From assembly GCF_949987535.1 (NCBI RefSeq), contig NC_080081.1, positions 70,329,603 to 70,393,602 of the forward strand: a DNA stretch of 64,000 bases. Direction: 5' to 3'. Below the pieces are notes generated by a model. The model did no database searches and had not been told where the DNA came from. It worked only from the letters and a program-made list of their open reading frames with translations. The translations under genes and the position numbers were made by a program. Origin of the DNA: Balaenoptera acutorostrata (lineage: Eukaryota > Chordata > Mammalia > Artiodactyla > Balaenopteridae). This document shows, one piece after another, positions 44,411 through 56,965 of this stretch (position 1 is its first letter; each line of letters opens with the position of its first letter).

Positions 44411-47400
44411 TGTTCTTTGTTTCTGGTTCCTGGCATAGAGTTTCAAAACCCCTTGAAATTTCCAAAGTCATGGGGGTGTTTTATTATTCATAAGGAACTC
44501 CTTTCAACCATGCCTGAGTTTATGCTAATGAGAGGAGGCTCTAGGTAGCTTGAGGATGGAGACTGAGAAAAACTAACCATGGGATTAGAGAGTTGGAATT
44601 TTCAGCCCCATCCTCTGCCCCTCCCCCCAAATTCTGGTTTAATCTTAATGTTTGCATTATTAGCAGATGTTTCAGTACCACTTTATATGTAATGTTTGCT
44701 TTAATATAAAAATAAAATTTCTCCCAAATCTTCAAGTAATATGGACCCTGTGGGTTGATATTCCATTTTATTCTATGGCTTTTGTCCCCTTGCCCCATAC
44801 CACCACTTAACCCCCTGGGTATCTTCTCTGTACACCCCCCTGACCAATCTCTAAGCTACATGGGAAATACAGCTGGAGGAGGAGAAGCCAATTCCAGAAA
44901 GTGGTTCTGAAACATCAATGTGGATAAGATTCATCCTAGGGAAGTTTTGTACAAACATAGATTTCTGGATGCTAGCCTAGAAATTCTTATTAATAGGTAT
45001 GGCAGTGGGTCTCAGGAATCTACATTTTATCCAGCACTCAAAGCATGCCTAATATTAATAATCATTGTGCTAGACTTTGAGCAAAACCGTCTTAGGCTTT
45101 GGTCTCAGCGAAGTGTGTGACCTGAGTCAAGCAGTTGACCCCCGCCGGTCCTCTCTTCCTTATCATAAAACAAGAGGGTTGATTAGATGTACTTGACCAT
45201 TTCTTCCAGCTCCACAAAGTTCTAGCATTCCTTGATCTGTCATACTCGACTGCAAATAAATCATGTGAAAAGTTATAAGATAAAAAATAAAATCCTCCCT
45301 GACTATGGGATACAGATATTGAAAGATAACCCTGCTTTATTCATAAATAATGCTCAGACTTCCTTAATAAAGTCATTTCCACTTTAAAAAACTGTACTTT
45401 GTCACACCAGTGCATTAAGTTTTCTACTTTTGTGTCTGTGAGTCATTTAAATTAAATCTAAGATACTGCAGGAGTGTAACAGTATAATTGGTCTCAGGTA
45501 TTTCATTATTGTGACTGTCAGTACTGTATCCTGTGATTTTCATCAGCATATTAATAAATGCCTTAAGGAAATATAACTTATTTATTCATTGGCAGAGAAA
45601 CCTATGAAAATATTTTTACAGTAATTATGTTTTGAAAATTCTCATTACAGCATTTATATGATTCTCAATGAATTATTTTATTCCTACCCCACCCCCCCAA
45701 AAAAACCCCTAGACACTGCTATATCTAGGGTAATCACAAAGACACAGACTTTTACATTAAAACTTTGGCTGAGGAAGGGGCAGCATATAACACATAGGGA
45801 GGGGCTGGTGCATAGTAGCCAGAGGATGAGGCATTGAAGTTCCAGATATGTACCTATTATTTTTTACATTTAAATATGGGCATTAACAATAATATACAAA
45901 GCATGGAGAAAAAAGAAAACAGAAAATCTGGATCTAAATAATAGCTGGCAGTAATAGTTTGTGTAGGAAAAAGAGTTATATTATGCAAATGCATCAGTAT
46001 CCCTGGTCTCCCCTATTTCTAGCACATTCAAATCTGGAACACAAGGATCAACCCTCCTTTTACCCCAAGAGACTGTTAAAGGATGTGAAAAAGAAAGAAA
46101 CCAAAATGTGGACACAAACCCATTAGCAGACCCAGAACAGAACAGAGACCCCAGACAAAACCCCACACATATCTGGTCAAGTAATTTAGGGGTCAACTAA
46201 TTTGCAGAGGAGAGTAGAAAGGAGTGTCATAAAGACTTCAGGAAATTTTGAAAAACGTGGGCTTCCAAAGGAATACTGTATAACTCCTGAGGAGTTGGGA
46301 GGAAAGCCCTTCCCTCTGTGTACACACATTCTAGAAGTTTATTTGCTCCCAAGGAACGGGGGGCTTCAGGAGTGATGTCCTTCAACCAGTGTGTTCAGCT
46401 GCACCTTGTGATGACCCACATTGTGCTAAATCTCTTGTTTCCTTCTTCTCTTGTGCACAAGCCCATCTGACAAGTTTGGGTTGGTTCATAAGAAAAATTG
46501 ATAGTTAATGTTTTAAACTGAAGACAAATTACTGGGAGGATGCATTTTCCGCCCATTCAGTGGCTGTGAAGAATTTGGTGGGAGGAAAGGGAACTTCAAA
46601 GGCATTTTTTTCAGTTCATGGCCTTGCTTGCACCATGCTCCTGAACATCGGGGCCGCGTGCTGCTCCCGCTTGCACGCCCACATTCAGCCAGAGTTTTAG
46701 TCTCATTCTGTATGGGTGTGGTGTTAGCATTAATAATATGAATAATATGATGTTAGAGTACTGATTACTATATTGAGCAGGAAACAGATGGCTCGCTCAA
46801 AAGGGGTGATTGAAGAAGGCTGAGTAAAGCAGCTGTTTACAAAGGTGCAGCACTGGTTAGGGAAACAGACACGTGATGCTCCTTACTCCAGAGCCGGAAA
46901 CAGGGGTGGGTCAGGGTGCACCATCATCATCCCATGGCCTGAGAGGCAAGGGGAGAGAGCAGTTATCAAAACCGAAAGAGAGCTCAGCTGTAGGACAGGG
47001 CTGTCTGGCAGAAACTGGAGCAGAGAAAAGCAGTGGTGTTCCCCCAGGTCTGGCATAGAGGGGGCCCAGGCAGACCTCTCCGTCTTGCTGCTCTCAGGAA
47101 TCCTGCTGGTTCCCCTCTCCATACCCCTGCAAACCCTCCTGGTCAGACTCCCAGGGCAGAGAGCAGGGTGAGAAGGGCAGAGAGTTGTTTTAGAAGGCAA
47201 GCAGAGTCTATCCACAGCTGAAAGATATGTAAAACCAGACCTTTGCAAAAGAAAATCAAACAGACCTTCTTTCAGTGCAAACCTGGCATCTGCCTCATCA
47301 CTTCCTCATCTGCGTGTAGAGATTGGCTGACCTCACCTTCTCTATTGCTGCTTATGTGTGGCTCCCTTTTAGCTGTGAGGGAGAAGGGGTACAGTAAGTT

Positions 47401-48438
47401 CTGGGTGGGGGAACATCAGCAGCAGGAAACTGCGAAAGCTCTGGGAAAGCGTTTGCTTTCCTGGTAAAAGTTACAGAGAAAGTAGTGATGTCTTTCCCTC
47501 TTATTCCTGCTTTTAACGGGTGTATAATGCCTGGAGTAGAAGTAGCCATTTTTTTAGCAATGAGGTAACAAGAATGAAGGATGCTGGTCCTGATATTGTT
47601 AAGCCATTGATCCAATGCCAATAGCGCCTACCGCCAGATATTTTAAGTGAGAAAAATAACCTCTGGTTGTTTTCTAAGTCTTCATAAATTGGGAACTTGG
47701 TGCTTGATCAGATATAGGCTGAGTGGAGTGGGTGTGACAGCTAGACTGCTGTCAGTAGCATTTGCAAGAAACTGTGTAACTGAAGCATTTTGGGGACAAA
47801 AACTCAAAAATTTAGATCCACATAGGTTAAATTAGGGTATCTGTGAGATATCTATGAGGAAACATAGAATGAGAAGTTGCATTTATGTGTCTAAATGAAA
47901 GGCTAACTTAGAAATAAAAATTTAGTAATATATGTTATAAATGATAATTCAAGTCTTAGAAGTAAAATGAGATCCTCTTCCTCTATTTTATATAAAGAAA
48001 AGTGTCAGGACCAAGTTCAGAAACTCCAACATTTAGAGCTTAGACAAAGATGGGATGCTCCCAATGGTAGATTTAGCAAAGAACCAGGTAGAGGTCAAGA
48101 GAAGAATGCATTTTAAGAAACAAACAGACAACAGTTTTTGGTGAAATGGAGAAGTTAAGTAAATTAAGGAAGATGTTGGTCACTGATGATATTTAGAAGG
48201 AAAAACTAGTTCTTGGTGGCTGATCTGATGTTTCAGAAAACAGCATGCCTGTTATAAAGGGTTGCCATACCCAGCATAGCTTTTCTCTATGAGAACAGTG
48301 CTCAAACCTATTTGTTACTGGCACAATTTAAATATTAACTGCGAATAAAGATAAGGAATAATTCTTTTTTGCTCCTTGTTTCATCTGTAAATGTTGTTGT
48401 TTTAAGGTCTGTTGGAACATCTGTTAATGAAAAAGTTA
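44411..48438. other. Unassigned non-coding sequence
   Basis: No gene is recognised over 4 kb. A piece near 44960-45080 faintly resembles a hAT MITE. The segment at 46760-47170 ('gcaggaaacagatggctcgc', 'agcagctgtttacaaaggtg') looks like a common mammalian interspersed repeat whose name I cannot give. A small GC-rich, CpG-containing patch occurs at 46650-46690. Frames up to 121 codons around 46845-47248 overlap on both strands with no domain. Confidence 0.35.
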
Positions 48439-48557
48439 CAAGAAAGAGAGAGAGGAGGGGGGAAAGAGAAAGAAAGAATGAAAGGAAGAAAAAGAAAGAA
48501 AGAAAAAAAAGGAAGGAAGGAAGAAAGAAAAGATATGTAAAGAAAAGAGAAAGAAAT
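48439..48557 (+). repeat. Polypurine (GAAA/GGAA)n tract
   Basis: Almost every base in about 110 positions is a purine on the plus strand, with gaaa, ggaa and aagg units. The K/R/E-rich frame through it is a consequence of composition, not a gene. Confidence 0.9.
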
Positions 48558-48794
48558 TAGGGAATAAAGGTCAATTTCTTATTACCAGATGTTATAATTG
48601 GATTAAAATAATGGTACTAAATATTAAGTTAGAAATGGAAAATTTTAATTAAATATGCAGATGCTGTCTCTATTCTTTGTCATTAGAATAACAGGCCCCA
48701 AACTGGAAAATATGCTGAAAGTAGGTGAGGAACACAAGCTCTAATAGGATGTCACTAAGATGACTGAACCACATAGACAATGATTTGAAGGTTT
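48558..48794. other. Unassigned AT-rich sequence
   Basis: Nothing recognised. Confidence 0.5.
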
Positions 48795-48920
48795 ATCTGC
48801 ATCTTATTAAATAATTGCTTGGGGCAAGTTACTTAATCTCTCTGAGACTTGAATTTCTCATTCATAAGACAGGGACAAGAATGAGTACCGGAAGATTACT
48901 TGTGAAGATAAACCACAAAA
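48795..48920 (+). repeat. MIR fragment
   Basis: Landmarks: 'ggggcaagttacttaatctc', 'tctgagacttgaatttctca', 'ttcataagacagggacaaga', in MIR order. Confidence 0.6.
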
Positions 48921-49689
48921 TGGGAGTGTTGAACTGATTTCTAAGACCCTCCCCAAACTGCTTTACTTGAGCTCATGGCCTTCAGTACCGGTTCTCCTGT
49001 TACCCAGGAAGCACCTCATGATTTGCTCCTCATTGTTCTGAATTGGCTATGTTTCTTTTCACTTTCATGGCAAGTAAGACCTTGATTATCCTTGAATGGC
49101 CTTGCCTGGGTGAACTGAGATTTGGAAGGGCTGAAGAAAATGTTTCCTTTAAAAGTATACACTTCCGGCATATATCCATCTTACCTTTGATGTCTTAGGG
49201 CTTAAAAGTTCAGCATCTGCTGACATCAGTTCTAATATTCACTGTCAGCTGCTGCCTTTGTCAGCATTACATGAGTCAGCAGTGGTATTATTCTATTGTT
49301 GATTTAGTGCTAGTTCTGCGTGGGCATTGCCAAACCACACTTCGGTATAGTTATCATTATATTTAAACTTATTCTTCTCCGTAAACCTTTTAGGGCATTA
49401 CAAAAAAGAATCCTTTCTCTCAGTGAGACAGATTTTTATAACTGCTTGGAACTTCAGGTTTCTTTTCAGGGTTCAGTAGGAAGACGGTGTGCTGGATGAC
49501 TCTAACCCTGCGTCAGCATTCCCAGGATGGGACTCTCATCCTCTTTGGGCTTTGCCTGCAGTGCCACCTTGAATCGAAATAAGTTGAAACTTTCTTATTT
49601 TCCTTAGAAGAAACATTTGAGGTCACATGTATTTTAGGGGAATTATCAAGACACTATCTCTATAATCCAGAACTAAGAAATACTATCCA
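48921..49689. other. Unassigned sequence
   Basis: No gene or repeat recognised. A run of GTCAGC/TGCTGAC motifs at 49218-49281 is described in the findings. Confidence 0.45.
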
Positions 49690-49900
49690 TTTGACATAAT
49701 TTTTGACTGTCTACTGTATTTACAGCACTGTGCTAAATATAATAAAGACACAGTAAACAATCAACAGATTTTGCCCTTTATATGCTTATATTCTTTGGAA
49801 TAGATAAGACTAGCAATGACATCACACCAACGATAGCAAGTAACATATAATCTGCAAGGGGATTTAGAAAGAGAAGAGATTATTTCTAGTGGAAAAGATT
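49690..49900 (-). repeat. Possible L2 3' fragment
   Basis: The plus strand has 'gactgtctactgtatttaca', 'gcactgtgctaaatataata' and 'agacacagtaaacaatcaac', similar to a reversed L2 3' end. Divergent. Confidence 0.4.
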
Positions 49901-49959
49901 GCATCTACACGATAAAATTTATCTTTTCTTCATCATTCCTCACCTCCTTATTTCCCTGT

Positions 49960-50395
49960 GTACTTGTATATAAGTATTCCCCTGATATAGTCTCTATTCC
50001 CAAATAGCCATATGCTTTTGCATCTGTAAGTCCTTGCCCACACTGTTCCCCTCTCCTGAAACGCTCTTTTCTACCTGTTAGAAGCCATTCATTCTTTAAA
50101 AGCTGATTGTTTTGTTGCTGCCCATGTGATGGTTTCATTGACATCTCTGTTAATCATTCTGACCTATGGGGCCCCAAAGCACCTTATCAATAACTGTTAA
50201 CTAATATTTCACGATGAATCATTTTCCATGATGAATGATAAAGTTATCATTTTAATACGTGTATCTCTCCCCTCAAAAATGAGAGCTCTTATAAGGAAAG
50301 GACCTTGAAATATTTACCACCGTATTCCTAGCAACTAGCAACACTCCTTACAACTTAATAAACACACATAGTAAATATTTGTGGAATAAGATACC
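49960..50395 (+). repeat. L2-like 3' fragment
   Basis: It has 'ccctctcctgaaacgctctt', 'tgagagctcttataaggaaa', 'ggaccttgaaatatttacca' and 'acatagtaaatatttgtgga' in L2 3'-end order on the plus strand. Divergent but consistent along its length. Confidence 0.5.
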
Positions 50396-50946
50396 ATTTA
50401 TGTTAAGACAGCATAAGGGCCAGACCAAGAAGAGGGATTTCTAGTTACCCTACCCTCTCCTGGAAAAATGCTTTTATACCTCATACATACAAATCACCAT
50501 GTGGTCTTCCTACCCTGGCCGTGGCTTACTGGATGAGGCACAGAGAGTGAGCCCAAAGCCTTCATTTACCAAAGGGTTATAGGTTGTTTAGTATAGAGAT
50601 CTGCCCTTTACTGGTTGGGTGAACCAATCAGATGCTCTCAAGAAGTTTGAGATCAAAACAGGAAGGGACAATGTCAGCACACTTTTCAGTAGAGGCAGAG
50701 ACAGAGTTGCTGATTCATCATGTGATGAAGCAGAAATGTTGAAGCCACAAATTCCTGCTGTTGAGTAAGCAGTAAGTTACCCTGGTTGCTGGAAGTTCAT
50801 GTGTCCAGAACCAAATTCAAGAATCCATAGTTCTGAATAAACTGGTTGAGATAACACTGAGTTGTTTTCCTGTTCCAAGATACCTATATAAAGCCTATAC
50901 AGGTAGAGAAGAGAAAGTATGTTATAATAGAATTTATTTTTATTGC
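50396..50946. other. Unassigned sequence
   Basis: No gene or family recognised. Confidence 0.5.
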
Positions 50947-51360
50947 TGTTATAGACTTAATGTTTGTATCCACCCCACCCCCCAATTTACGTATTGAAGT
51001 CCTAATCCCCAGTGTAACTATGTTCGGAGATGGGGGCCTATAGGGAAGTAACTAAGGTCAAATGAGGTCAGAAGGGTCGGGCCCTGATCGAATAAAATTG
51101 CTGTCCTCATAAGAATAGACACCAGAGAGCTCTGACCACCCACAGACACCCCTTTCCTTGGTACATGCACCAAGGGAAGACCACGTGGAGACATTAGGGA
51201 GAAGGCAGCCATCTGCAAGCCTGCAAGAGCTCTCACCAGAAACTGAACTCTGCTAGACCTTGATCTGGGGATTCCAGCCTCCAGTACTATAGGAAAATAA
51301 GTTTCTGTTAAGCTACCTTGTCTTTGGTATTTTGTTATGGCAGCCTGAACTAAGAAAATT
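50947..51360 (+). repeat. MST/MLT1-type LTR (ERVL-MaLR)
   Basis: Landmarks: 'acttaatgtttgtatccacc', 'attgaagtcctaatccccag', 'ttgctgtcctcataagaata', 'gcctgcaagagctctcacca', 'agaccttgatctggggattc', 'agcctccagtactatagg' and 'tttggtattttgttatggca'. A full-length solo MaLR LTR, closer to the MST branch than the copies at 8213 and 30091. Confidence 0.8.
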
Positions 51361-52479
51361 GCCTATAAAATAATACATATTGATTAAGGAAAATTTGAAA
51401 ACTATAGAAACGCACAAAGAAGAAAAAAATTAACCATCTAAATAACCACAGGAAATAACACTATTTACATTTTTCATATATATCTCATAAATACTTAAAG
51501 GATAAATTCAAGTTTGGGCTCTTTATTGTTTAGCTAATGGGAAACGATTGAAGGTGACAGTCAAAATCGTGCTTCAAAAAGACAGGTCTTGCTGTTCTCT
51601 AGGTAGGACTGGAAAGTTTGGAGATACTGGGACAAGTTAGAAGTTACTTTATCAAACTAGGCTATGCCAAAAAGACCTCTGATAGGATATCGGAATATGA
51701 AAAATGTGACATATATGTAAAACATTTGAGAAATACAAATGCTATTGCTTAACGACATCTGGGTGTGAGAATAGGGATATCAAGAGAAGTCAAATATGAT
51801 GAACATTTGGGTAAAAAATATATATAAATACTAAAAAAACACATGTAAATAAGAAAATATGGGACTTGCTAAAAAATTAATGCTTTTTGGCTATAACTGC
51901 ATGATAACATATACATGTCACAAACTGGTATTGGAATACTACATGTTCTTCATTGTCTAATGGTTACTGTTTCCAAGCAATTTTGAAATCTAATAGAGAA
52001 AATTCCATTAGGTTTTCAAGGAATAATTTCCTATGGCTGGAGGCTCTATTCTCTGGTCCTACAGTTCTGTCCTCTGCACCCACAGCTCAGGCTCCACCTT
52101 TGCTTCTGCAGATCTAGCCTCTGTGCCCACAGTTCTGGCCTCTGCACCTGTGCCTCTGTTTTGAGTCATTCTCCCTTCTTCTTGAAGGGTAGCATATGTT
52201 TGTTGATGAATAGTTTTTTTCATTCTGTAGAATTTTTAGGAATCACCCACCCTTCTTACATTTTATTCTGTTTCTTTCCCTTTCTACTTCAAGTTGGCAG
52301 TGTTTCTTCAGGTATATTCTCAAAAACCTTGTGGGTCTCCTGTGTATGTCACCTGGATTCACATTTTTAAACCATGGTCTTCTGCAGATCTTCCTGGGTA
52401 ATCTTATCTCTATTTCTGGCTTCTGCTGTCTTCAGCACTAGCAAAAGGTTGTCCAGCAAAAGCCTGTCATATTACCTTC
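51361..52479. other. Unassigned sequence with imperfect short repeats
   Basis: It is AT-rich to about 52040. From 52048 to 52160 phrases such as 'cctctgcacccacag' and 'cctctgtgcccacagttctg' recur two to three times, a weak minisatellite. No gene recognised. Confidence 0.45.
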
Positions 52480-52690
52480 CTTTTATATGTGTTAAATCTT
52501 CCTCTGCTTCTCTCTCATAAGGACACTTATGACTTGATTTAGGGCTCACTCAGATAATCCAGGATAATCTCCCCATCACAAGATACTTTATCACAGCTGT
52601 GAAGACCCTTTTCCAAATAAGGTAATATTCACAGGTTCTGGAGATAAGGATGAGGATATATCTTTCGGAGCTGTTATCAGCTACACATCA
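52480..52690 (-). repeat. MLT1-type LTR fragment, reversed
   Basis: The plus strand reads 'gggctcactcagataatcca', 'ggataatctccccatcacaa', 'gaagacccttttccaaataa' and 'ggtaatattcacaggttctg': the reverse complement of the first half of a MaLR LTR. Confidence 0.7.
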
Positions 52691-53428
52691 TTTATATCTA
52701 TTGGAGAGAATTTAGTCACATTTTATAGCTAGAAGAAAGGAAGGCTGGGAAGTACAGTCTACCAGGGAGCCATGTGCCCAGCTAACACTCTAGGGTTCCA
52801 TTACTGAGGAAGGGTGGAACAGATATCATGGGGACAATTAGCTGTCTCTTCCCATCCATCTCCTATGTATATGAAGAGAAGTGTTCTTGATTCTCTGAGA
52901 CATTAAAAAAATAAATCAATTCTTCCTCTGGGGAAGTTACCATCTTGGTACAAAGACAAGTATCTGCCAAGTTAAGTCACTCTATTAGGCAGTATTGAAT
53001 TAGGCTCCAAATGGTGACCCTAATGGTATGTAACACATTTTCAGAAAATGATATGGTCTCTGAGGGTTGAAGCGTTTTTACTGAAGTCTTTTTGGAATAA
53101 ATGAGGCTTGAAACAAGTCTTAGAGGACAAGCAGAGTTTTAATCAGGTAGAAAGGGCATACTGACGGGGATGGTCAGGAGGTTTCCACTGGAAAATATAA
53201 TCTTCTGTAGAAGCGTCTCTAAAACTGGGAATATCTAGACTTCATCTGTTCTTCATCAGTCAGGAAGTGTTTCTTCTGGTTATATCAGAATATCGATGAA
53301 ATATGAAAAATATCTTAGGTGCCAAAATGGGTAGAGAGTGTTTAGTGACTAGGAAAAGTTAATACTGCACTTGAATCAAGAGAATAGGAGCAATTACTGA
53401 AAACCATCAGGGGTTTCATGAGAAAATA
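52691..53428. other. Unassigned sequence
   Basis: No gene or family recognised. Confidence 0.5.
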
Positions 53429-53442
53429 TCATGATCAGTTTT

Positions 53443-53666
53443 CTTTATTAGTTATCTGTTTTATACATGTTAGTGTATATATGTCAATCCCAATCTCCCA
53501 GTTCATCCCACCACCACCCCCTCCCCCCCGCAGCTTTCCCCCTTTGGTGTCCATACATTTGTTCTCTACATCTGTGTCTCTATTTCTGCCCTGCAAACTG
53601 GTTCATCTGTACCATTTTTCTAGATTCCACATATATGTGTTAATATACGATATTTGTTTTTCTCTT
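53443..53666 (-). mobile_element. Tailless internal L1 3' UTR fragment (copy D)
   Basis: The 224 bases match the middle of the L1 3' UTR in reverse orientation (compare about 9889-10095 in copy B: 'ttattagttatct', 'gtcaatcccaatctcccag', 'gattccacata'). A perfect 14-bp direct repeat, tcatgatcagtttt, flanks it (53429-53442 and 53667-53680). Neither the usual last 170 or so bases of the 3' UTR nor a poly-A tail is present. The insertion is therefore truncated at both ends. The 84-codon plus-strand frame across it is not a gene. Confidence 0.88.
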
Positions 53667-53680
53667 TCATGATCAGTTTT

Positions 53681-55559
53681 TGAAAATAGGAAAGATGAGT
53701 TTTATATTTGATGTTGATGAAAAAGCATTGACTGGTCCTCAGTAGTAGAAAGTATTCCAAGTACATATGCACTTCTTCCTCACTTTACCAAACAATTGGG
53801 GGTGACGTAGTTCAGAGAGACAGGAAACTTTCCCAGCATAAGATTTTGGACTGAAACTTAGAAAACTTATTTATCCCTTCTGGCTCAATTTTTTATTACT
53901 TGCAGATAGAAGTGACTGAGCTGGGGGTGGAGAGGGACTCCAGAGCATTTTTCTTAATCTCCAGAAAGGCACCATTGCTGACTTGCTTCTGTATGTGCTC
54001 AAGCCTGTATCCTTATGTGTGATGGGGTTTGCTGTGCAGACAGGAATGAGTGGGGTCAAGGGTGGGGATACAAATTGCATGGAGGTTTGTATTCTTGACT
54101 TTCTCTTCCCCACACCTCAAAAAAATCACACAGTAACCAGCTGTCAACTTGCATAGTGATCAAAGTAATAAAGTAGTAATAGTCAGCTGCCAATTTACAT
54201 TATTTGTAGTAAAGTAACGTTCAGAATGGAAAATGAGGGCTGTATCTCTGCTGATGACATTTATTAATATTTTCAAACTCTACATTTAAAAAGTGCCTTT
54301 GTTGAGTCTGTTGTCAGAAGACTGAGGAATCTTTTAGTTTTGCATATTTTCAAGAAGAAATAAGTCCTGAGTGTTTCTTTCCCCTCCCCTCCCCCCAAAT
54401 GCGGAAGAAATCTTTAACTGTTCTTTACAGGACACTCAGAAGCCCTGAGATGGGCTGTGTGAGATTGGAGCTGGTAGAATTGTTGTACAATCATTCAGGT
54501 GATACAGGACAAGCCCTAGCCTTTTGGAACAAGAATAGGATCACTATAAAGGAAACGGACACCTAGAAATCTACAGCCTCGGTTTGTAAAGCCAGCTTCC
54601 TATTTACGTTTAAGAGATGTGTGTTTCTGTGGCATCCGTTGGGAAGAAAGAGCGTGTTTGTTAGCATATGCAAGAAGCACAAACCAGCATTGTGTGTGAG
54701 CCCCAGAGCTTGTCACTAGAGATGGATTCCCCTCTGAAGGACCATTAATAAAGGCTGTGGCAGGGCCTAGGATTTGTAAAAGGACAGAGAAAAGAATAGA
54801 GGTGCTGAAAGACTTCTGTGCATTCCTAATAGGAAGAAGACAATGTCCAATTGATAAAAAGGGAATCCAAAGATATTGCATCCACAATTTATTCACTATA
54901 AAAAAGTAGAATATATCAAAGATTAAGATAGATATGTAGATGATAGATGGATATTTTATAGTTTCAGAATTAAAAACTTCAAATACCATAGTGTTATACA
55001 ATATAAGATTTAATTATACTCATTCTCATTTTTAATAGAATGAAAACACTTCATCTGATTTTTAATGAAATGCCGGAGGAAAATTTAAGCATAGAACTAC
55101 TTAAGTGGTATCTGCTGTCATATCATGGTTACTCCCAAACATATAAGGAAGTGGTGAAAAATGATACAAAAATGCTATTCTTGAGGTAATGTTAACACCT
55201 TCCAGAAGAAAACTCTAAGATTGGGTAAATAAAAGAACACAATGAATGAATAAATTATCTGGGAACAGGGTCAGAAAAGTAGCCCAATCCTTTAACATCC
55301 TGTGATTCTGCTTTACCCAGCCCAGGTTCTTACTGCTTCTGTGGACTCAGTAAATAGGGTCCTAAGGCCTGCAGTCTCTCCCACCGCCAAGTGACCCTAA
55401 TCACCACAACCTATTTCATTCTGAGTTCATGCTCACAGGAGCCCTGGGATGAAGGCGGGGCAGGGATTATCCCATTTTGAAGCTTAGAGTGATTGAAGCC
55501 CGGGTCATAAGAATGTTAAGACCGAGGCCAGAAGGACTCAAATATTCTAAATCATATTT
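53681..55559. other. Unassigned sequence
   Basis: No gene or named repeat. The 133-codon minus-strand frame (54600-55001) shows no domain. A short run of 'gatag' units occurs near 54925-54950. Confidence 0.45.
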
Positions 55560-56095
55560 TGGTCTTTGCTACTCCCTGCGCTTAAGTTATACTCCCACAG
55601 ACATTCTTATTATGTTATTGTTCTTTTTAAAAACCTTCAATGATTCCCTACTTCATTTTGAGTCAAATCAGTCCTCCTCAGCCTTCTGTATGTATAAGGC
55701 TGTTTATACAGTGGCTTAATCTATCTATATCATCATTTCCCCCCATGCCCTGCTCTCACTGAGGAGTCCAGACCCGCCCTGGGCATCCCTGTTTCCATGT
55801 CCTTGTTCACATTCTTTCCTGTTCCCCAAACCTCTCTCTCATCCACACATGCTTCTCATGTCCTCAAACAAGAGTCTTACTATTCTGATTGCTTCCACTG
55901 CATTTAGCAATCGTTTTTTATTCTAGCACTCACCAGAGTCTCTCTTGAATTAGAAGTATTCATATACTATGATTTTATCCTTCAGCAGACTGAGTTCTTG
56001 GCCACAGATTCTTCTATTTGAATTCTCTGTATTGGGTCCCAGAGTTTCTGTAATGTATGCCTTGCAGATAGATGTTCACTAAATATTTCTTCGAA
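55560..56095 (+). repeat. L2-like LINE fragment
   Basis: It contains 'aaaaccttcaatgattccct', 'catgtccttgttcacattct' and near its end 'gcagatagatgttcactaaa', in the order of the L2 ORF2 end and 3' UTR. Divergent; the 80-codon frame at 55477-55719 is at most a decayed LINE trace. Confidence 0.5.
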
Positions 56096-56227
56096 TCTAA
56101 CATCTGTTGGACTGTTGTTTTATTATTTAGCTTGTCACTCATCCATGCTTTTCCTACCCAACTAAATTACATGCCCTTTGAATACTGCTCTCCTACTTTG
56201 TAGGAACTTAAAAATATGATGACTGAA

Positions 56228-56347
56228 GGAATTCCCTGGTGGTCCAGTGGTTAGGACTTCGCGTTTTCACTGCAGGGGGCTTGGGTTCAATCCCTGGTCA
56301 GGGAACTAAGATCCCGCAAGCCATGCGGCAAGGCCAAAAATAAAATT
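56228..56347 (+). mobile_element. Short CHR-type SINE
   Basis: It starts ggaattccctggtggtcc, has an A-box region 'tggtccagtggttaggactt' and a B-box 'gggttcaatccctgg', and ends in a short A-rich tail (ccaaaaataaaa). The direct repeat tatgatgactgaa / tatgatgattgaa (56215-56227 and 56348-56360, one difference) is the target-site duplication. Pol III promoter elements are present. It is shorter than the two GC-rich copies and represents a different CHR branch. Confidence 0.9.
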
Positions 56348-56724
56348 TATGATGATTGAAATGTGGTTGGTATAGTGAGAAATGATACGTGCAAGGATGA
56401 CTATTTTAAAGCCAATGTGTGTACCCAAACTCTGTGTATGTGGCTTATATAATCATAATTATGTTGGCCGTACCATGGCAGCATAATACAGGGACGATTT
56501 CTTTTACTTATCTTCATTATGGTAATTCCAACAGGTAATAAATATTTTAAGCAAAGAGGTAACAAATATTATACTTGACAGTGATTTTAGGATTTTGCCA
56601 AGCTTCTTGTATTTTTTGGAAAATAGCATCTGGAATTTACTGAGAGAATATGAGATCCTCCACGCTACCAAAGTGTAGGATATTGTGACTTTTAGAGGGA
56701 ACATTCTCTAAAGTTTGCACATAC
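56348..56724. other. Unassigned AT-rich sequence
   Basis: Nothing recognised. Confidence 0.5.
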
Positions 56725-56965
56725 TAATCACTGACATATTTTGAGGGCTTATTATGTGTTAGGCACTCTTGTAAGAGCTTTACGTGTGTTATTTTATGTA
56801 ATTCCCATAACAACTTAAGAAGCAGCCTCTGTTATTTTTCCCACTGTTTTACAGTTGAGGAAACTGAGATAGTGTTTATATAATCTGCTCCAAGTCACAC
56901 AGTTGCTGCACAGCAGAGCTGGGATCTGAGTCCAGCCAGCCTGACTCCAGAGGCTGAAGACTTAT
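56725..56965 (-). repeat. MIR SINE, near full length
   Basis: The plus strand reads 'gggcttattatgtgttaggc', 'cactgttttacagttgagga', 'aactgagatagtg', 'caagtcacacagttgctgca', 'agagctgggatctgagtcca' and 'cctgactccagaggctgaag': a reversed MIR. Confidence 0.85.

Noticed and set aside
44215..44548. Frames rich in I/Y or C/V on both strands
   Set aside because: Translations of the TA/TG microsatellite.
48439..48557. CRISPR-like or regularly spaced repeats
   Set aside because: Only simple purine units, without unique spacers; no CRISPR array is expected or seen in this mammalian DNA.
48369..48560. K/R/E-rich 63-codon frame
   Set aside because: Translation of the polypurine tract.
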